The notes beneath the pieces are model-generated. The model was not told the origin of the DNA. It did no database searches and saw only the letters and a list, made by a program, of their open reading frames with translations. A stretch of 64,000 nt of DNA from Pilatotrama ljubarskyi. Its lineage: Eukaryota; Basidiomycota; Agaricomycetes; Polyporales; Polyporaceae. The stretch spans positions 79,038 through 143,037 of the forward strand of contig MU277741.1 in the NCBI GenBank assembly GCA_022385805.1, in the 5' to 3' direction. The translations under genes and the position numbers were made by a program. Shown here piece by piece: positions 37,037 to 49,019 of this stretch. Position 1 is the first letter of the stretch, and each line of letters starts with the position of its first letter.

Positions 37037-38658
37037 CTAGGTCGGGATAGCGTCGGACATGGAGGTCCCCTCCATCGAGACGTCGGCGAGCTCATTGGCG
37101 GTGGCTCGCGTTGCTTGTTGCCGGGCAGCGGCCTTCGCCCTCAGCGCCTCGATCTCCGAAGTGAGCTTAGCCTGCGTAGGGTTCCACCGTCAGAGCGATC
37201 TTGGAGCGACTCGCACCGGCTAACAATCACATACCACTTGTTCCTCCAACTCGTCTTTCTTGAATATTGAGTACGGCGGAGGTGGCGAGATAGCATTCTT
37301 GTTGCCTAAGCAAGGGTGCTATGTGAGATTGACTGTTAGAGCCGTACCCAAGACTACTTACCGAATGCAGCATACATAAAGACCTCGTTCATGAGCTCGT
37401 GGTTGCGACGGTATCGAGTGAGCGCAAGGGTTCTAGTCGAGATGGTCTCAGACTCGTCTAACGGCATAGACATCAGCACCAGGAGACGAGTGAGCCATGA
37501 CTGAAGCTCTGACCCGCAGAGTCATCGTCGTCCACACGAGCCGCTGCTTGCCGCTGTGAAACATAAGCAACGTCTAGGGATTCGCCAAGTATGCACACTT
37601 ACAGCGCTCATACTCGCACTCCTGTCGCGCAGCGCACGCTTCTCCAGCGCTTCCATGTTGCTGTTCTGGTGCGCAAGCATCGCCTGCGGGTTACCGGGCA
37701 TGCCCATTCCTGGCATGCCATAACCCATGCTCATATCCCCGACTGGTTGGCGGTCTAGAGTAGGGGCTACTCGCCCTGGGCCGGGACCGCCTGCACCAGG
37801 GTAGACTTTCTGGCCTTGCTTCTCGCCCATCACGTACACTGCGGGTTCGTTCACGGACCGTAAAGGGTAGCTTCGGACAGGCTGATTCAAGCTGGGCATA
37901 ATAGCTGCGCGATGTCATGTTTGAGGCGGAGCCACACATTGACAAGAACAGAGGAACGTACGGCTAGCCTGGCCACGAGAGTAGTGGATGAGAACAAGCT
38001 GGGGGTGGCCACCCTTCGCGAGGCGGTACCGTCTGCGTACGCGGAACGCAGTGTTGTCAACGCCGGGGATAAAGCCGAACTTGATTTCCGAGACTTCCAG
38101 TTCCTTCAAAGAAACACGTCAGAGTGCGACGGAGAGTGTTGCAGCGCGGTACTCACGCGTCCGCCAGGGAGAGGGAAGCTGTATCTTTGCTCACGATCTT
38201 GAAAGACCAATCCATCAATCGGGAACGGCAGCTGGGGCATTTGGAAGATCAAGAACAACTGTCCCTCTGCAACGAAATGGGCATGAGTACAGCTTGTCGA
38301 CCGACGCGATAACGCTGCAGTGAAGCATGTTCGCGAGCAGTCCCCAAAGACAGAACTAAGCTGGCCACCATGCTACCACAGCGCATAGCAGCATATGCAG
38401 CACAACCGCCGTGTATGTCTGAGAAATGACATGCAGTAACTGCGGTTCCTCTCACAACCTTCACGCATCGGAGTATTATAGTCGAAACAACTCACCGGCA
38501 GGTTTGTCTATGTAGCCCCACGTGAACGGTGTATGCTGTGCCAGCTGAGTCGCGCGTAGCAGCATTTGTGCAGCCGTCTCATGTGTAACTTGCGCATGTT
38601 GCCCTAATGGGTCGGGAAACCGGAGACATAGTCCTTCTGCCTGAGGGTGTTGCGCCAT
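37037..38658 (-). CDS. ssr4: SWI/SNF and RSC complex subunit Ssr4
   Basis: Eight exons (38658-38496, 38266-38157, 38103-37962, 37904-37603, 37553-37514, 37457-37362, 37305-37235, 37171-37037) give 352 residues. The N-terminal domain matches fungal Ssr4: GLCLRFPDPLGQHAQVTHE, LLRATQLAQHTPFTWGYIDK, GQLFLIFQMPQLPFPIDGL, SEIKFGFIPGVDNTAFRVRR and GGHPQLVLIHYSRG. Next come NQPVRSYPLRSVNEPAVYVMGEK in overlapping pieces and a Gly/Met/Pro-rich linker. The C-terminal part has RYRRNHELMNEVFMYAAFG and a coiled coil (LEEQVAKLTSEIEALRAKAA). Ssr4 is a fungal-specific subunit of both ATP-dependent remodellers, acting in the nucleus. The ATG at 38658 is preferred because further upstream the frame opens only with GTG. 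Confidence 0.88.
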
Positions 38659-38986
38659 TTGTGAAGTGATCGTGGGCTCCACGATCAGGTTTTCCAAGAG
38701 AGGTGCGTTCTTAAGCCCTGTCGCCCCAGCCACTGTAGTGTGGGAGTAGCAAAAGTCAATGCAAGGGAATGCGACTAGCTAAGCTCAGCTCTGGAGGTGA
38801 AATCGAACACCAAGCAGAGACTCAGAGGCGACCGCCACATACTGAGCCACGTGATGCTAGGCCACATGGCCCGGTTGCGGTCTATCCGTGCCTGTGAGAA
38901 CGGGCCGATGTTCCGCGGTCCCTACAAGCAGCGGGAGGCCTCAACTCGAACCTTCGACTCCGTCCACTACAGTCTCTCGTTGAAAT
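38659..38986. promoter_or_regulatory. Divergent promoter region of Ssr4 and HIT gene
   Basis: 328 bp between the start codons of two divergent genes. No coding potential. Both promoters must lie here; no specific motif is proposed. Confidence 0.5.
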
Positions 38987-39659
38987 ATGGCTGCGAAGTC
39001 AGTACAAGTGAGCGTTATACTGGTGAGGGAAGTAGCTGATTCACCTCTTAGATCGCTTGCGAGCTGCATCTTCTGCAAGATCATCAAGGGTACGCCCGTA
39101 TGCATCCGCCCACGCCGATTGCCATTGGCTCCTAACCCCGCACCCACGCAGGGGAGATCCCCTGCTTCAAGTTGATCGAGACCGAGAAGGTCCTCTCTTT
39201 CCTCGACATCGGCCCGTTGTCCAAAGGCCATGCCCTGATCATCCCGAAATGTGCGCATTCCCTCACGTATTGCCGGCATCAAAGACCACTCGTGGCTCAG
39301 ACTGACGGGCTGCTCGTAGACCACGCCGAGAAGCTCCACGAGCTCCCGGATGAGTACTTCACGGATGTTCTTCCGGCGGCGAAGAAAATTGCCATTGCTC
39401 TCGGTGCCGAGAACTACAACCTGCTCCAGGTCGGTAGCTATTCTTGCCCAGATATCGCGCGTGGAGGCTGACGCGATATCCTTACGCGTCACAGAACAAC
39501 GGTCGGATCGCCCACCAAGAGGTCGATCACGTCCATTTCCACGTAATCCCCAAGCCTCAGGCGTCCGACACGGAGGGCCTCGTCGTTGGCTGGCCAGCTA
39601 AGAAACCGTCAATGGATGAGCTCAAGAAGCTGCATGAGGAGCTCCTGTCGAAACTGTAA
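38987..39659 (+). CDS. HNT1: HIT-family nucleotide hydrolase (Hnt1-like adenosine monophosphoramidase)
   Basis: Five exons (38987-38997, 39052-39089, 39152-39250, 39320-39429, 39495-39659) give 140 residues. The first exon is only 11 nt (ATG GCT GCG AA), and its donor GTCAGT joins to TCG CTT GCG, creating MAAKSLASCIFCKIIKGEIP, the usual N-terminus of fungal Hnt1. The catalytic histidine triad HVHFHV falls at residues 98-103 (His98, His100, His102), preceded by NNGRIAHQEVD. GPLSKGHALIIPKYHAEKLHELPDE also matches in overlapping parts. Hnt1/HINT enzymes hydrolyse adenosine 5'-phosphoramidates and act as dimers in cytosol and nucleus. Length agrees with the family (about 130-160). Confidence 0.93.
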
Positions 39660-40223
39660 GTGTAGGTGTAGAGTGCAATCAACGTGTACGATAGACGTGG
39701 TAGGAAGCATCAAAGCCATATGGCGACAGTCGAACGTTCCACTTCCAAGCATGCCATCACAGATTGACATTGACGCTCATGTATACGTGCTCCTTAACAC
39801 TCAGTGTGGTTTGATGGTGACTGATATGTACACCTGCCTGTAACCATTGGTACCCATGCTCGGACGAGGACTCGAAGCTGACTGCACGTACGGCGGACTC
39901 TGCCGTACGCATTAGCTGGTAACGTTTCCTTCGACGCCCCGATGAACACACTGGCCGCGGTAGGTCCCGTACAAGGAAGCCAGAGGCTGTACTGTGCCGG
40001 CGCTAACCGAGTCTCCTCATGCACACCTGCGGCGGAGACAAGTTATCTGCTCGTCCACTACCTGCCACTACCGTATTCTTGACAACGCCACCGGCTGGTA
40101 GCTAGGCAGAAACTTCTCCGTTTGAGGGATAGAAGCTAACTACATGCCTTTCGATAGTGCCCTCTACGTACGCGGAGAGAAACATGCCAATGTCACCCAC
40201 GGCAATCCAGAGACTACGCATGC
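39660..40223. other. Intergenic, no gene seen
   Basis: 564 bp between two plus-strand genes. Short open frames only. Should contain the HIT terminator and the promoter of the ankyrin-MYND gene. Confidence 0.5.
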
Positions 40224-41649
40224 ATGGGAGTGGCGGATTTGTTGTCCCAAGAGACATGCAAGAGCTCATTGACCGACCCGGGCATCTACCTCCTCTGCAG
40301 GGAGGCAATAGGCTGCGTCTCCTGTACCAACAAAGTGTAACCTTCCTCGCCGCGTTTAAGCGACACGCTAACCGCTTCACCCAGATTCTGCCAATATCGA
40401 CCTGGGCCTTCTCAGCGAATTCGCTAGGTATTGCTTCCTGGGAAACGTAGAGGGCGTGAAACGGGTTAGAGCATTATACCACTCCACCAAGACCGTACTC
40501 ACACCCTTAGTCCCAAGGCGATCGAATCCGGAGATGCCCCTGACATACTGAGCTTCGAGACCCCGTACAAGTTTAGCTACCCCATTTTCACCGTCCATGG
40601 CGCGCAACGCATCGTCGGCGGCTCTCCTGGAATGATGGACCACGCCGGCACGCTGAGGTATTTGCTCGAACAGGGTGCGCCACCGAATCTGGCGGACGTC
40701 GTTGGCTATACCGCCCTCCACCACGCCTGCCTCGTCCGGCCCCAATCAGACCTAGCGCGTATTTTGCTCGAGGCCGGTGCCGATCCTAATCAGCAGGATC
40801 GCTTTGGCGGCGTTCCGCTCATGGGCGCGTTCCAGAACGACTCTATACCGACTGTCGATGCGCTGATGGAGTTCGGGGCGGACCTGGATATCGAGGACGC
40901 CGACGGCAACTCTCCAGAAGAGTTCTTCATCAAGGCCGGTCCAGCTGTCACCGCTGCCGTACAGAAGTGGAAACGGAAACGAGCGGGGGAGACGCAGCCG
41001 TTGGAGGAGAAGACTTGCGCCACATGTGGCAGGTCGGACGCGGAGCTGAAGTTCTGTGGCAAGTGCGGCGCATCATGGTACTGCTCCAAGGAATGTCAGA
41101 GTACGTATCCACGACAAGGTTCAGCGGAACATTTGTTCCATGCTAACTAACGGCTATCCGTGTACAACTGTAGAGTCGGACTGGCAAAATCACAAACAAA
41201 GCTGCATCGGGTTCAACGCCGAGTCCACCGTCACTCTCACGCCATTCTATGAGGACATTGGTCGCATCATGCCCACCGCCGACGTCCAGCGAGCAAGCTT
41301 CGGATACAAGGTGCCCAAGCAGTCCAAACGGAACATGCGCTCGGTGCATATACCACATATACCCGACGGAGGGTCCAAGAAGATGATTATCAAGGTACAG
41401 GTACCGTTCGACATGGACACGGGTATGCCGCATGCAGCAGAGGTCGGCGACATGCTGGTCTTCGACAAGAAGAGGAGTCTCGTATGCAGGATCCGAAGGC
41501 AAGACGACGAGGAGGGCTACCTGCGTCTCTCGCGGATTATCCGTCGGAAGGGTGTATCGGGTGCGAAAGCTTACTTCCCGGCGGAGATGCGACGGGCAGA
41601 CAAGCTTGTAGTTAAAGTCTCGGAGGTGTTAGCAGAGCAGGCCTTCTGA
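40224..41649 (+). CDS. Ankyrin-repeat and MYND-finger protein
   Basis: Four exons (40224-40323, 40385-40464, 40518-41100, 41174-41649) give 412 residues. The middle holds two to three ankyrin repeats (DHAGTLRYLLEQGAPPNLAD, GYTALHHACLV, ARILLEAGADPNQQDRFGG, VDALMEFGADLDIEDADGN). A MYND zinc finger follows: CATCGRSD, FCGKCGASWYCSKECQ, then KSDWQNHKQSC, whose Lys-Ser-Asp is made by the third splice. The C-terminal 150 residues are unfamiliar. Such proteins usually act as adaptors: ankyrin and MYND domains both bind other proteins. The catalytic SET domain that often accompanies MYND is absent. The start and exon 1-2 joint are the least certain part; the third exon start at 40518 was chosen because it gives VKRAIESGDAP in frame. 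Confidence 0.8.
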
Positions 41650-42076
41650 ACGGATTCGGGCGCTGAGCGGTGCTGTTGCACATGTCCTCCTTTCACGGTC
41701 GCCTTCTTCGTTACGCCAGTCATATGTTCTCTCTACTTTTTATTTGTACATTTTGCTACTATCGAGGCCCGTGCACTGTACCCTCATGTACCGGCAAATG
41801 GTGAGCTCGTTATAGTGTATTCACATGTCCTTAGACAGTTGGAGCTCATGAATGAGTCGAAGCAAGCGCTCAGCGGCAGCGAAGTTGACTAACTCGATTT
41901 GGACTATTTACGTAAGTTTTCTCCTGCTATTGGAGGAAACCGGAACTCCGCTGGGCCACTCCTGCTCTCCCACCTACCACCATCATCCTTTCCCTGCTGC
42001 CTGCACTCCGCTGCTCGTCCGCATAACTGTAGTCAACTACTCATCTCACCGCCATCAGACACGCGCCAGATATTGT
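41650..42076. other. Intergenic / 5' leader of the kinase gene
   Basis: The kinase frame stays open upstream to about 41852, but that part lacks coding bias and starts with no conserved block, so it is treated as leader. The rest holds the terminator of the ankyrin-MYND gene. No other feature seen. Confidence 0.45.
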
Positions 42077-44653
42077 ATGCAAGACGTACTCCCGCAGCCT
42101 CGAAGCGATCCTTTCGGCACCCTTGGAGATGGCCTTAGTCGTCCTCGACTCGCCCCGCTCTTTACCCACCACGAGCAGTCGGATTCATCGCCATCGGTTT
42201 TTCATGACTCGCGTACGCAGAGCTCACACGTGGAGATTCCACACGCCTTAGGTCACTCCGACGCCACCAAGAGGTCTTCGAACGATGACCGACTCGACCC
42301 GGACCAGAAGATATCGCAAGCACTAGGGCTCTCCATCTCTCCACCGACGATTCTCGCCTTGTCTGAGCCAGAGCCGCTGAACCACAGGCCAGGGTCTCCG
42401 CTAGCTTCACCGCTATCTGTGAACGAGTTCTCTGAGCCCGATCTGTCTTCCTCTCCCGCCGCGCTCTTCCTGTCTGCCTTCAGCCCGTCTACATCTGAGC
42501 GGCTTCTCGCTCCGGATGATGAGGGCTCGGTCGTTGCAGGTTACACTCTTGGACCCATCGTAGGGCATGGTGGGTTCTCCATCATACGCACCGCCTCCTC
42601 TGCGCAGGGTGGGACGGTCGCTGTCAAGATCGTTCGACGCTCGGATCTTGACAAGCAACCCGATCCCGTACTGGCGCGCAAGAGCCTTCAGCGCGAAGCC
42701 GCCGTATGGGGTGCCCTCAATCACGAACATATCCTGCCTCTCTTCACAGTCAACCATACGCCGTACGCCGATTTCTTCATCACCTTGTATTGCCCGGCAG
42801 GGAGTCTGTTTGACATCCTGAAGCGTGACGGTCGTCCCGCGCTGCCGCAGGACGACGCGGGGATGATGTTCAGGCAGGTGGTGCGAGGGCTGCGGTACAT
42901 GCATGAGGTGGCGGGCTACGTGCATGGGGACCTGAAGCTGGAGAATGTGCTTGTAGACGAGATGGGTGTTTGTAAGATCGCCGACTTCGGAATGGCACGA
43001 AAAATCGGTGAGATCGACGACGATCTCGAGAGTGAAGAAGACGAAGAGCAGGCAATAGGCTCAAGCGACGGCTCGCTCCGGACACGCACTCTATCCCAAG
43101 CGCCATCCTTCGCAAGACGATCCCTCGGTAAGCAAGCGGGCATTCCTGCGTTGCTCAACCTCAAGCGGCGTCATGCTGGTCCCCGCCACCGCAATTCGAG
43201 CCCATATCCCTCAGCGAGCACGTCATCTCCAGCCGTCCCGAATCGATGCTTTGCACCTGGCTCACTGCCGTATGCAGCTCCCGAGCTGTTGCTTCCGCCA
43301 AACCATTCACCATACGCCGCCAGTCCTGCTCAGGACATCTGGGCTTTGGGAGTCATGCTTTACGCATTGCTCACGGGGAAGCTCCCGTTTTCTGACTCTT
43401 TCGAGCCCCGCTTGCAAATGAAAATCCTTCACGGTACGTAAATCTGAGTAAACTCGACAGCTCCCAGGAAAGAGGCTTATCGACTACCCGTCCGAATTTT
43501 AGGTGTTTTTGATATGCCGCAGGACATCGGTCGCAGTGGCGAACAAGTCCTGCAGGGTTGCCTCGAGCGATCAGTTCCAAATCGCTGGACCATCGCCATG
43601 GTGGACGAGGTAGCCTGGGGCATAGGGTGGGGCTCTGCAGCAGACGACGTGACGCCACCTCCAGAGGCTGCGCTCTCCTGCCGCGTCTCGCGCTCTCCAT
43701 CGCGCTCTCGCGCGATGTCTCGCAAAGATAACGCCGTGGACGACTCAGAGAGCCGACGCTCATCCTCCCGCGCGGCTCGTTCCGCCAGTCGCTCGACGTC
43801 CGCTGTCCGGACGTCCAGCCGAAGCAAGTCGAGAGCAGCCCATCGTCATACATACGACCATCAGTTTCCCCACCCATTGCTCCAGACCGAGCGCCATCCA
43901 GCCCATCCGCTGCCGACGCAGCCCAGTCTGTCGTCGCTCACCAACGCCATCCTCCGTACGAGCTCGAGCACGTCCTCGGACTCTGCGAGCACCCCAGATT
44001 CCGCGATCGTTCTCCAGCCCAGCCTATCGAACGACTCCGACATGGAGCGCGAGCGCGGACGCATGCCCCGCCCGCGCCTACAGGCAGACCTCTCCCTGTC
44101 GCGTTCCCGCAGCCCTCATGACCTCCCTGCCACCCCGAAAGATCTATCGATCGATAGCGCACTGCGCCGAGCGAAGTCTCCACCATCCAGAGCGATCCTC
44201 ACCACCGATCTTGACCACTCTGTCTCCGAGCTGGACACCCTCGACGAAGACGCTCGATGGCACCTCAGCCCGAGCGTTGATGAGGAGGGCTCTGCGGCGC
44301 GCAGCCGCAGCCGGGACGTCGACATGGACTCTCCCGTTTCGCGCTCGTCTTCCGGTGCTCGGCGTGGACGCGACTCCCACCGTGCGTTCTCGCGCTCGCG
44401 CGACGAGCTGCGGAGGATCATGCGCAACGAGAGCATGCCGCCCGCATTCTCGCCCTCCTCGTCGTGGACGTCGTCCGCGGCAAAGGAGCCGGGATGGTAC
44501 TCGTCCGGACACGCTTCGGTCGCGACGGCTGCGACGCCCATGCCGATCCCAATCAACGGGCCCGCACCTGGGCGAAGCAAGAGCTTAGGCCCTGATCGAG
44601 CGCGTCATGCGCTGTATAGGCCTTTGGTGTCTACTGCACATCAGGGGGACTAG
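42077..44653 (+). CDS. Serine/threonine protein kinase with long disordered tail
   Basis: Exons 42077-43433 and 43503-44653 give 835 residues. The N-terminal 150 residues are disordered. The kinase domain begins at GYTLGPIVGHGGFSIIRTA (glycine loop), with the ATP-binding Lys in VAVKIVRR, catalytic loop YVHGDLKLENV, DFGMARKIGE, and then about 85 low-complexity residues (acidic, then Ser/Arg-rich) before GSLPYAAPELL. The end of the domain is IWALGVMLYALLTGKLPF and ERSVPNRWTI. The catalytic loop is HGD instead of HRD, which predicts altered activation-loop control, though the catalytic Asp is kept. The C-terminal 300 residues are Ser/Arg-rich. The architecture fits a fungal CAMK-like kinase but no orthologue is certain. 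ATG 42077 is preferred over the upstream ATG at 41852. Confidence 0.85.
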
Positions 44654-45057
44654 GCATACTGGATTCAGTAGTGATGATAGGTCGTCCTCTTCTTTCCTGC
44701 ACATACTCTTATGACATCACGTCGTTGTACTGATACCCTCACTCGTTCTGCTACTTTCACCTGCCATCCCCGCTCTCATGCGCATATGCATCACATAGCT
44801 CAGCAAGTCCGCCTTTTTTCATCTCTTCCATTAGGTCTCCGTGAAGTTCTGTGGTTTACGCGTACCTTGATAATGATACATAGTGTCAAAATACGAATGT
44901 GTCTATGGCTTACATCTACGTGTACACATAGCCCCGTGTCCGATATCCTATCGCTACTACTCTCTCTCCAGTCATCCTGTCCTGCATCTCTGCAACTTTG
45001 TACCATAGCACGTCTCATACCTTCGCACAATCAAGCAAGCATATCTGCCGCGTGAAA
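44654..45057. other. Intergenic, convergent 3' ends
   Basis: 404 bp between the stop codons of the kinase (plus) and the second P450 (minus). AT-richer than its surroundings, with no coding potential. Expected to carry both terminators. Confidence 0.5.
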
Positions 45058-46809
45058 TCATCGGTTGTCGTCGTACTTCTCGAAGACCAGCAGGCATTTC
45101 TGCCCCTTCGGCCGGGTTGAGATCGTTTGGTCGTCCATCTCCATCGGGGCGTCCATATCTGGGGCGACACGCGTACGATATGTCGAGTATACCTTCTTGA
45201 GCAGGAGCTTCATCTCTAGGAGTGCAAGGCTGTTCGACAGGACCCTTCTCAGAGACGCATTCTCGCCGTATTACAGACGACTTACTTCTTTCCGATACAG
45301 CCCCTCCCACCTGCAGCGAACGCGAAGAACAGCTGGTTCCTCTCCGCCGCATTCTCGGGGTCTAGCCATCGCTCCGGGCGGAACTCTTCCGGAAAGGGGA
45401 ACACGTCCGCGTCGAGTCGGTGCAGCGTATGCGGCTGGCAGCTGACGATCGTGCCTCCAGGGAGCCACAACCCATCCACGGCCTTACCTCCGGCAGGTAC
45501 GACTCTCGGGAAGCTCATCGGGATGGGGCTGAACACGCGTAAACCCTCTTTCACGACCGCGTCGAGGTAAAGAAGGTCGTCCAGGGGCATGGAAGGATTC
45601 GCAACGAGCTCGGCGTGCAGACGGTCCTGGACATGGTGGGAGGGCGGGAGCGAGAGCTGATGCATGAGGAAGCAGAGACCGTCGCCGGTCGTGTCGATCC
45701 CTGCTGCGAGGTGGTCCATGCATTCGGACGCGGCGGCTTTGTAGTCGCTGTCCTCGGGCTCATACGTGCGCAGCTTGTGCAGGACGGTATGGGGCGACAC
45801 GGTTGCGTTCCGCGCGGTGTCGAGGACGTAGCGCGTGACTAGACCGTCGGTGCGACGCTTGCTGATGCTGCTGACCTTGCTCAGCAGCCGTGCAAGGCGC
45901 GGAAAATAGTATCGGAAATATTGCTCTGTGGATAGGCGTCATGCATGCTGGACAAGACGGCGGGGAAGGAGGTGAAGAATAACATACTCCGGAGGCCGTT
46001 AGAGTAGGATAGCTCCTTCATCATCTCCAGATCGTGCGGGTCGGTGAGAGAATGCAGACCGTGTGGATAGAAGAGGTGACCGGTGATGCCGTCGAGTGCA
46101 TAGCAGTGTAATAGCACCTGGTGCACGGGCCATAGTATTCAGCAATCGTCTCAATGTGGCGAGGAGGGACGTACGTAGATATCGACACTCCGGCCGAGGC
46201 TCTCTGCGCATTTGGCGACAAACGCATCTACATGCTCTTGGATCATGGACGTCACTTCCGGGCGCATCACGTTCAGCTTGTTGTATCGCTCTGCGAACCG
46301 TTTCTTTGTGTCCGCATGCTGAAAATGCGGTGTAGCATGAGTATCATACTCGTTGAGACATCCCTCGGGGTGTACATTTGCCTACCTTTCCTCGTTCCAG
46401 TGTGGAAAACATATTCCTGTACACAGCAGCACCTAGTCAGCCTTCTTTCCACAGTCATCCATTTCGTACGGTATCTCATGTATACTGACGGCGTGTTATA
46501 ATTCTCAAACAGCGAGTAGAACGACGACTTGTCATATCCGCTCCCGCCCGAGGTATAGATCTCCTTCACCGCCTCGCGTATTGCAAACGAGACCTCATTC
46601 GGCGCAACGCGCACTACTGGCCCGTAGCGCTGATGCAGACTATGTATCCACAGTCGTCTGTTCCCAGTGAACTCGTGGTACATGAGTGGCAGCCGAGTCA
46701 GCGCGCATATCTTCGGGCCAGGGAGACGTGCGAGCGGCGCCAAGACGAGTCTGTAGACGAGGAAGGCGAGGAGCAGCAGCCATGCTGCTTGCAGTACGTG
46801 TATCGGCAT
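45058..46809 (-). CDS. Cytochrome P450 monooxygenase
   Basis: Six exons (46809-46490, 46416-46386, 46318-46175, 46117-45988, 45925-45286, 45229-45058) give 478 residues. An N-terminal anchor (VLQAAWLLLLAFLVYRLVLA) precedes the hinge ARLPGPK. Core motifs: GPVVRVAPNEVSF, the I-helix AGIDTTGD, ExxR as KEGLR, FRPERW and the heme motif FAAGGRGCIG at 411-420 with Cys418 as ligand. Exon 2 (31 nt) supplies NMFSTLERGK, and the exon 4-5 joint gives KQYFRYYFPRLARLL; both are needed because the unspliced frames hit stops. The layout resembles fungal P450s of the CYP5xxx type acting on small aromatic or lipid substrates; the substrate is unknown. It is divergent from F-box gene A, whose start lies 244 bp away. 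Confidence 0.9.
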
Positions 46810-46910
46810 GCTACCAATATCGTGTAGGTCGCAAGATGCCTGCCGTGGTCGTCTGGTTCTGAAGGCAAGTGAGGAGAGCGGGTGTGACTCCTCCAATGCC
46901 ACAAATTCGG

Positions 46911-46935
46911 GGTGTGTCCAAATTGGGCCACTCAT
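46911..46935 (+). repeat. Direct repeat flanking unit A, left copy
   Basis: A 25 bp sequence containing gtccaaattgggccactcat that recurs identically and in the same orientation at 49629-49653. After it both copies continue with ctgatcgaagt and a gcggc core, but the right copy has about 19 extra bases in between. The pair brackets F-box gene A and its zinc-finger pseudogene. Confidence 0.75.
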
Positions 46936-47053
46936 CTGATCGAAGTTGGGGCGGCAAATGGCGGCAAGCTGTCTGCGACTCCTTCCAGGGTCTACAGCCC
47001 TTCCGCGGGAGAACACCTCACGACACACAAACCCTGTTCGTCCGCTCGCGATT

Positions 47054-48717
47054 ATGGAGGCAGACCCCTCACAGCCCTCGCACTGCAACACTGCTGCCGC
47101 CGCCTCACCCCCATCGTACGTCCTGCTGTGGTCAAGTGCGGTGATGCGACTTCTAAGCTAATTGTTCATCCAGCAATGAGAATGGAGCCGCTTCACGGCT
47201 GTCGCTCAATCTCGACGTCTTTCGTCTCATTCTGGAATACCTCCCTCGCGAAGGCCTCGTGAAGTTGACTCGGACATACGCCTCTCATTTCGTACACGAA
47301 GAAGTATCTAGAGAGCTGCTGACCCGACCAGTGAAGTTGCTCAGAAGGAAGCAATTGCAGTCCTTCTGCCAGTTTTCCCTGTCCGGTGACCCGGCAAAAT
47401 TGTCTTACCTGCGCTCGCTCACCATTCAATACATCAACGAGACGCTCGACGAAGGGCAGAAGCAAAGCCTCATTTCCGTCTTCCGTCACTCCGTCAATCT
47501 CGCGGATCTTCAACTGCAGTGGTGTGACGTCCTCCTTACAGACGACTCTCGCATACGTGAGGCTATATCGGCGTTACCGGCTCTCAGCACATTCAACATC
47601 TCGATGTACCAAGCGGAAGACACCACAGCGCAAGCTATCCTCCGTCAGACGATCAACGCTTTGAAGCACCCACTGCGACGTCTCTCCCTTCCCGGACCTC
47701 TTTGCGGCGACTCCTTGGCCACCTTCCTGCAAGAAGTGGCTAGCGTCCATGGCGGGGTAGAGGACCTCTTCGTCGGGTTCTACCGATTTGTCGCTGGAGC
47801 CGGCATGTCACTTCCTCGTGTACGCACACTCCGACTACTGATCAAGGAGACTGTTCCTCGACTCGCCGACCTGCATGCACCCTTCCCGAATCTGCAGGAC
47901 CTGGAAGTCGTTTCTCACGTTCACATCAGCCTCCCATCACTCTCATTGCAGGACGTACACTCCGAGCGGCCAGGTGCAAACCTACGCTCCCGGACGGCCA
48001 CCTGGCCGTCGCTGAACTCACTGACCGCAACTCCGAGCGTGATTTACGCCCTTGGGCTCGACTGTCCCGTCCGTACCTTGGACATCTCGCATTACGAACA
48101 CCAATACCACAACATCATAGCGGAGCTCGTCTTCCGCCTGCGTCCTCGCAAGCTCGCCCTGGACTTGTTCTGCAGCCCCAAGTGGGACGGCCCGAGGGCG
48201 GACCCTTGCCTGCTCCTCTACGAGTCCAGGAAAGCCGGGGTGAGGCATCTGTTCGTCCGGATCATGTACCCTGTTCCGCGCAGCCCCGGGACATGCCACA
48301 TCCTGACGAGTGCATCGTTCGTCCATGCACCGAGGACCTCACGCTGACGGCTTCTCCACCCCGCAGAACAGCTTACGCCCGCTACTCTCCGCCTCCCGGG
48401 TGGAGCTCCTTCACCTCGCCATGGCCGAGTACTTCTACTCCAACGACCCGGACGACATCGTAGCCTGTCCTCCGTTCAAGTCGCACTCGACAGACGGCTC
48501 CGCGGCGCACCACCTGAAGGTCGACGCTGATGCTATCGCGCGCGCGATGGCAGAGATCTGCACCTCGCTTCGGTGCATCGCCATCACTATCGTCTATCTC
48601 GGACACGTCGTCTGGCGCGTGGACAGGACAGACGGCAGGGTTCATGTCGTGAAGCTCGGCTCATACCAGGGGAGACGGCTGTTGGAGAAGGAGGCTATGC
48701 GCTGTCTCGAGGATTAG
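47054..48717 (+). pseudogene. F-box-like protein gene A, splice donor lost
   Basis: Exons 47054-47115 and 47174-48305 parallel the two intact paralogues (55943-57609 and 58269-59935). The product starts MEADPSQPSHC and has the F-box-like block LSLNLDVFRLILEYLPREGL, then an unclassified leucine-rich body (LRSLTIQYINETL, LFCSPKW, AGVRHLFVRI). F-box proteins are substrate receptors of SCF ubiquitin ligases; targets are unknown. In both paralogues the second intron begins CTG|GTGAGT; here the same place reads CTG ACGAGT, so the donor dinucleotide GT is gone. Reading through adds a few residues and stops at 48347 (411 residues), losing the 117-codon final exon (48367-48717), which itself is still open. 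It is therefore either a truncated protein or a recent pseudogene. Confidence 0.75.
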
Positions 48718-49019
48718 CCTGAGTGCACCAGCCACGACTCGGAGCCGGCGGTCTCTAGATGTCGTCAGTTATACGCGTGCCGAAGCCTGCGACCTCACAT
48801 TTGTACGCCTCAAAGGAAAGTGCGTGGAGACTGTGCGCCCCGCTACCCTCTGCCATCGAGGCGGAGGAGGATGATATTGGCATATGGAGCATATTTTGAC
48901 AACATCGTAAGATAGCCATAGCTACGCATAGAGGGCGTAAAGGGGTTGTGTCGTAGGCTGCACTGGTGACAAGACCTGCTTGAAAAGCCCGACGAGCGAT
49001 GTCTCACTGACTCGAGCGA

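Noticed and set aside
48310..48717. Final exon of F-box gene A as a separate gene
   Set aside because: It matches the third exons of genes B and C and has no independent start context; it is a stranded exon.
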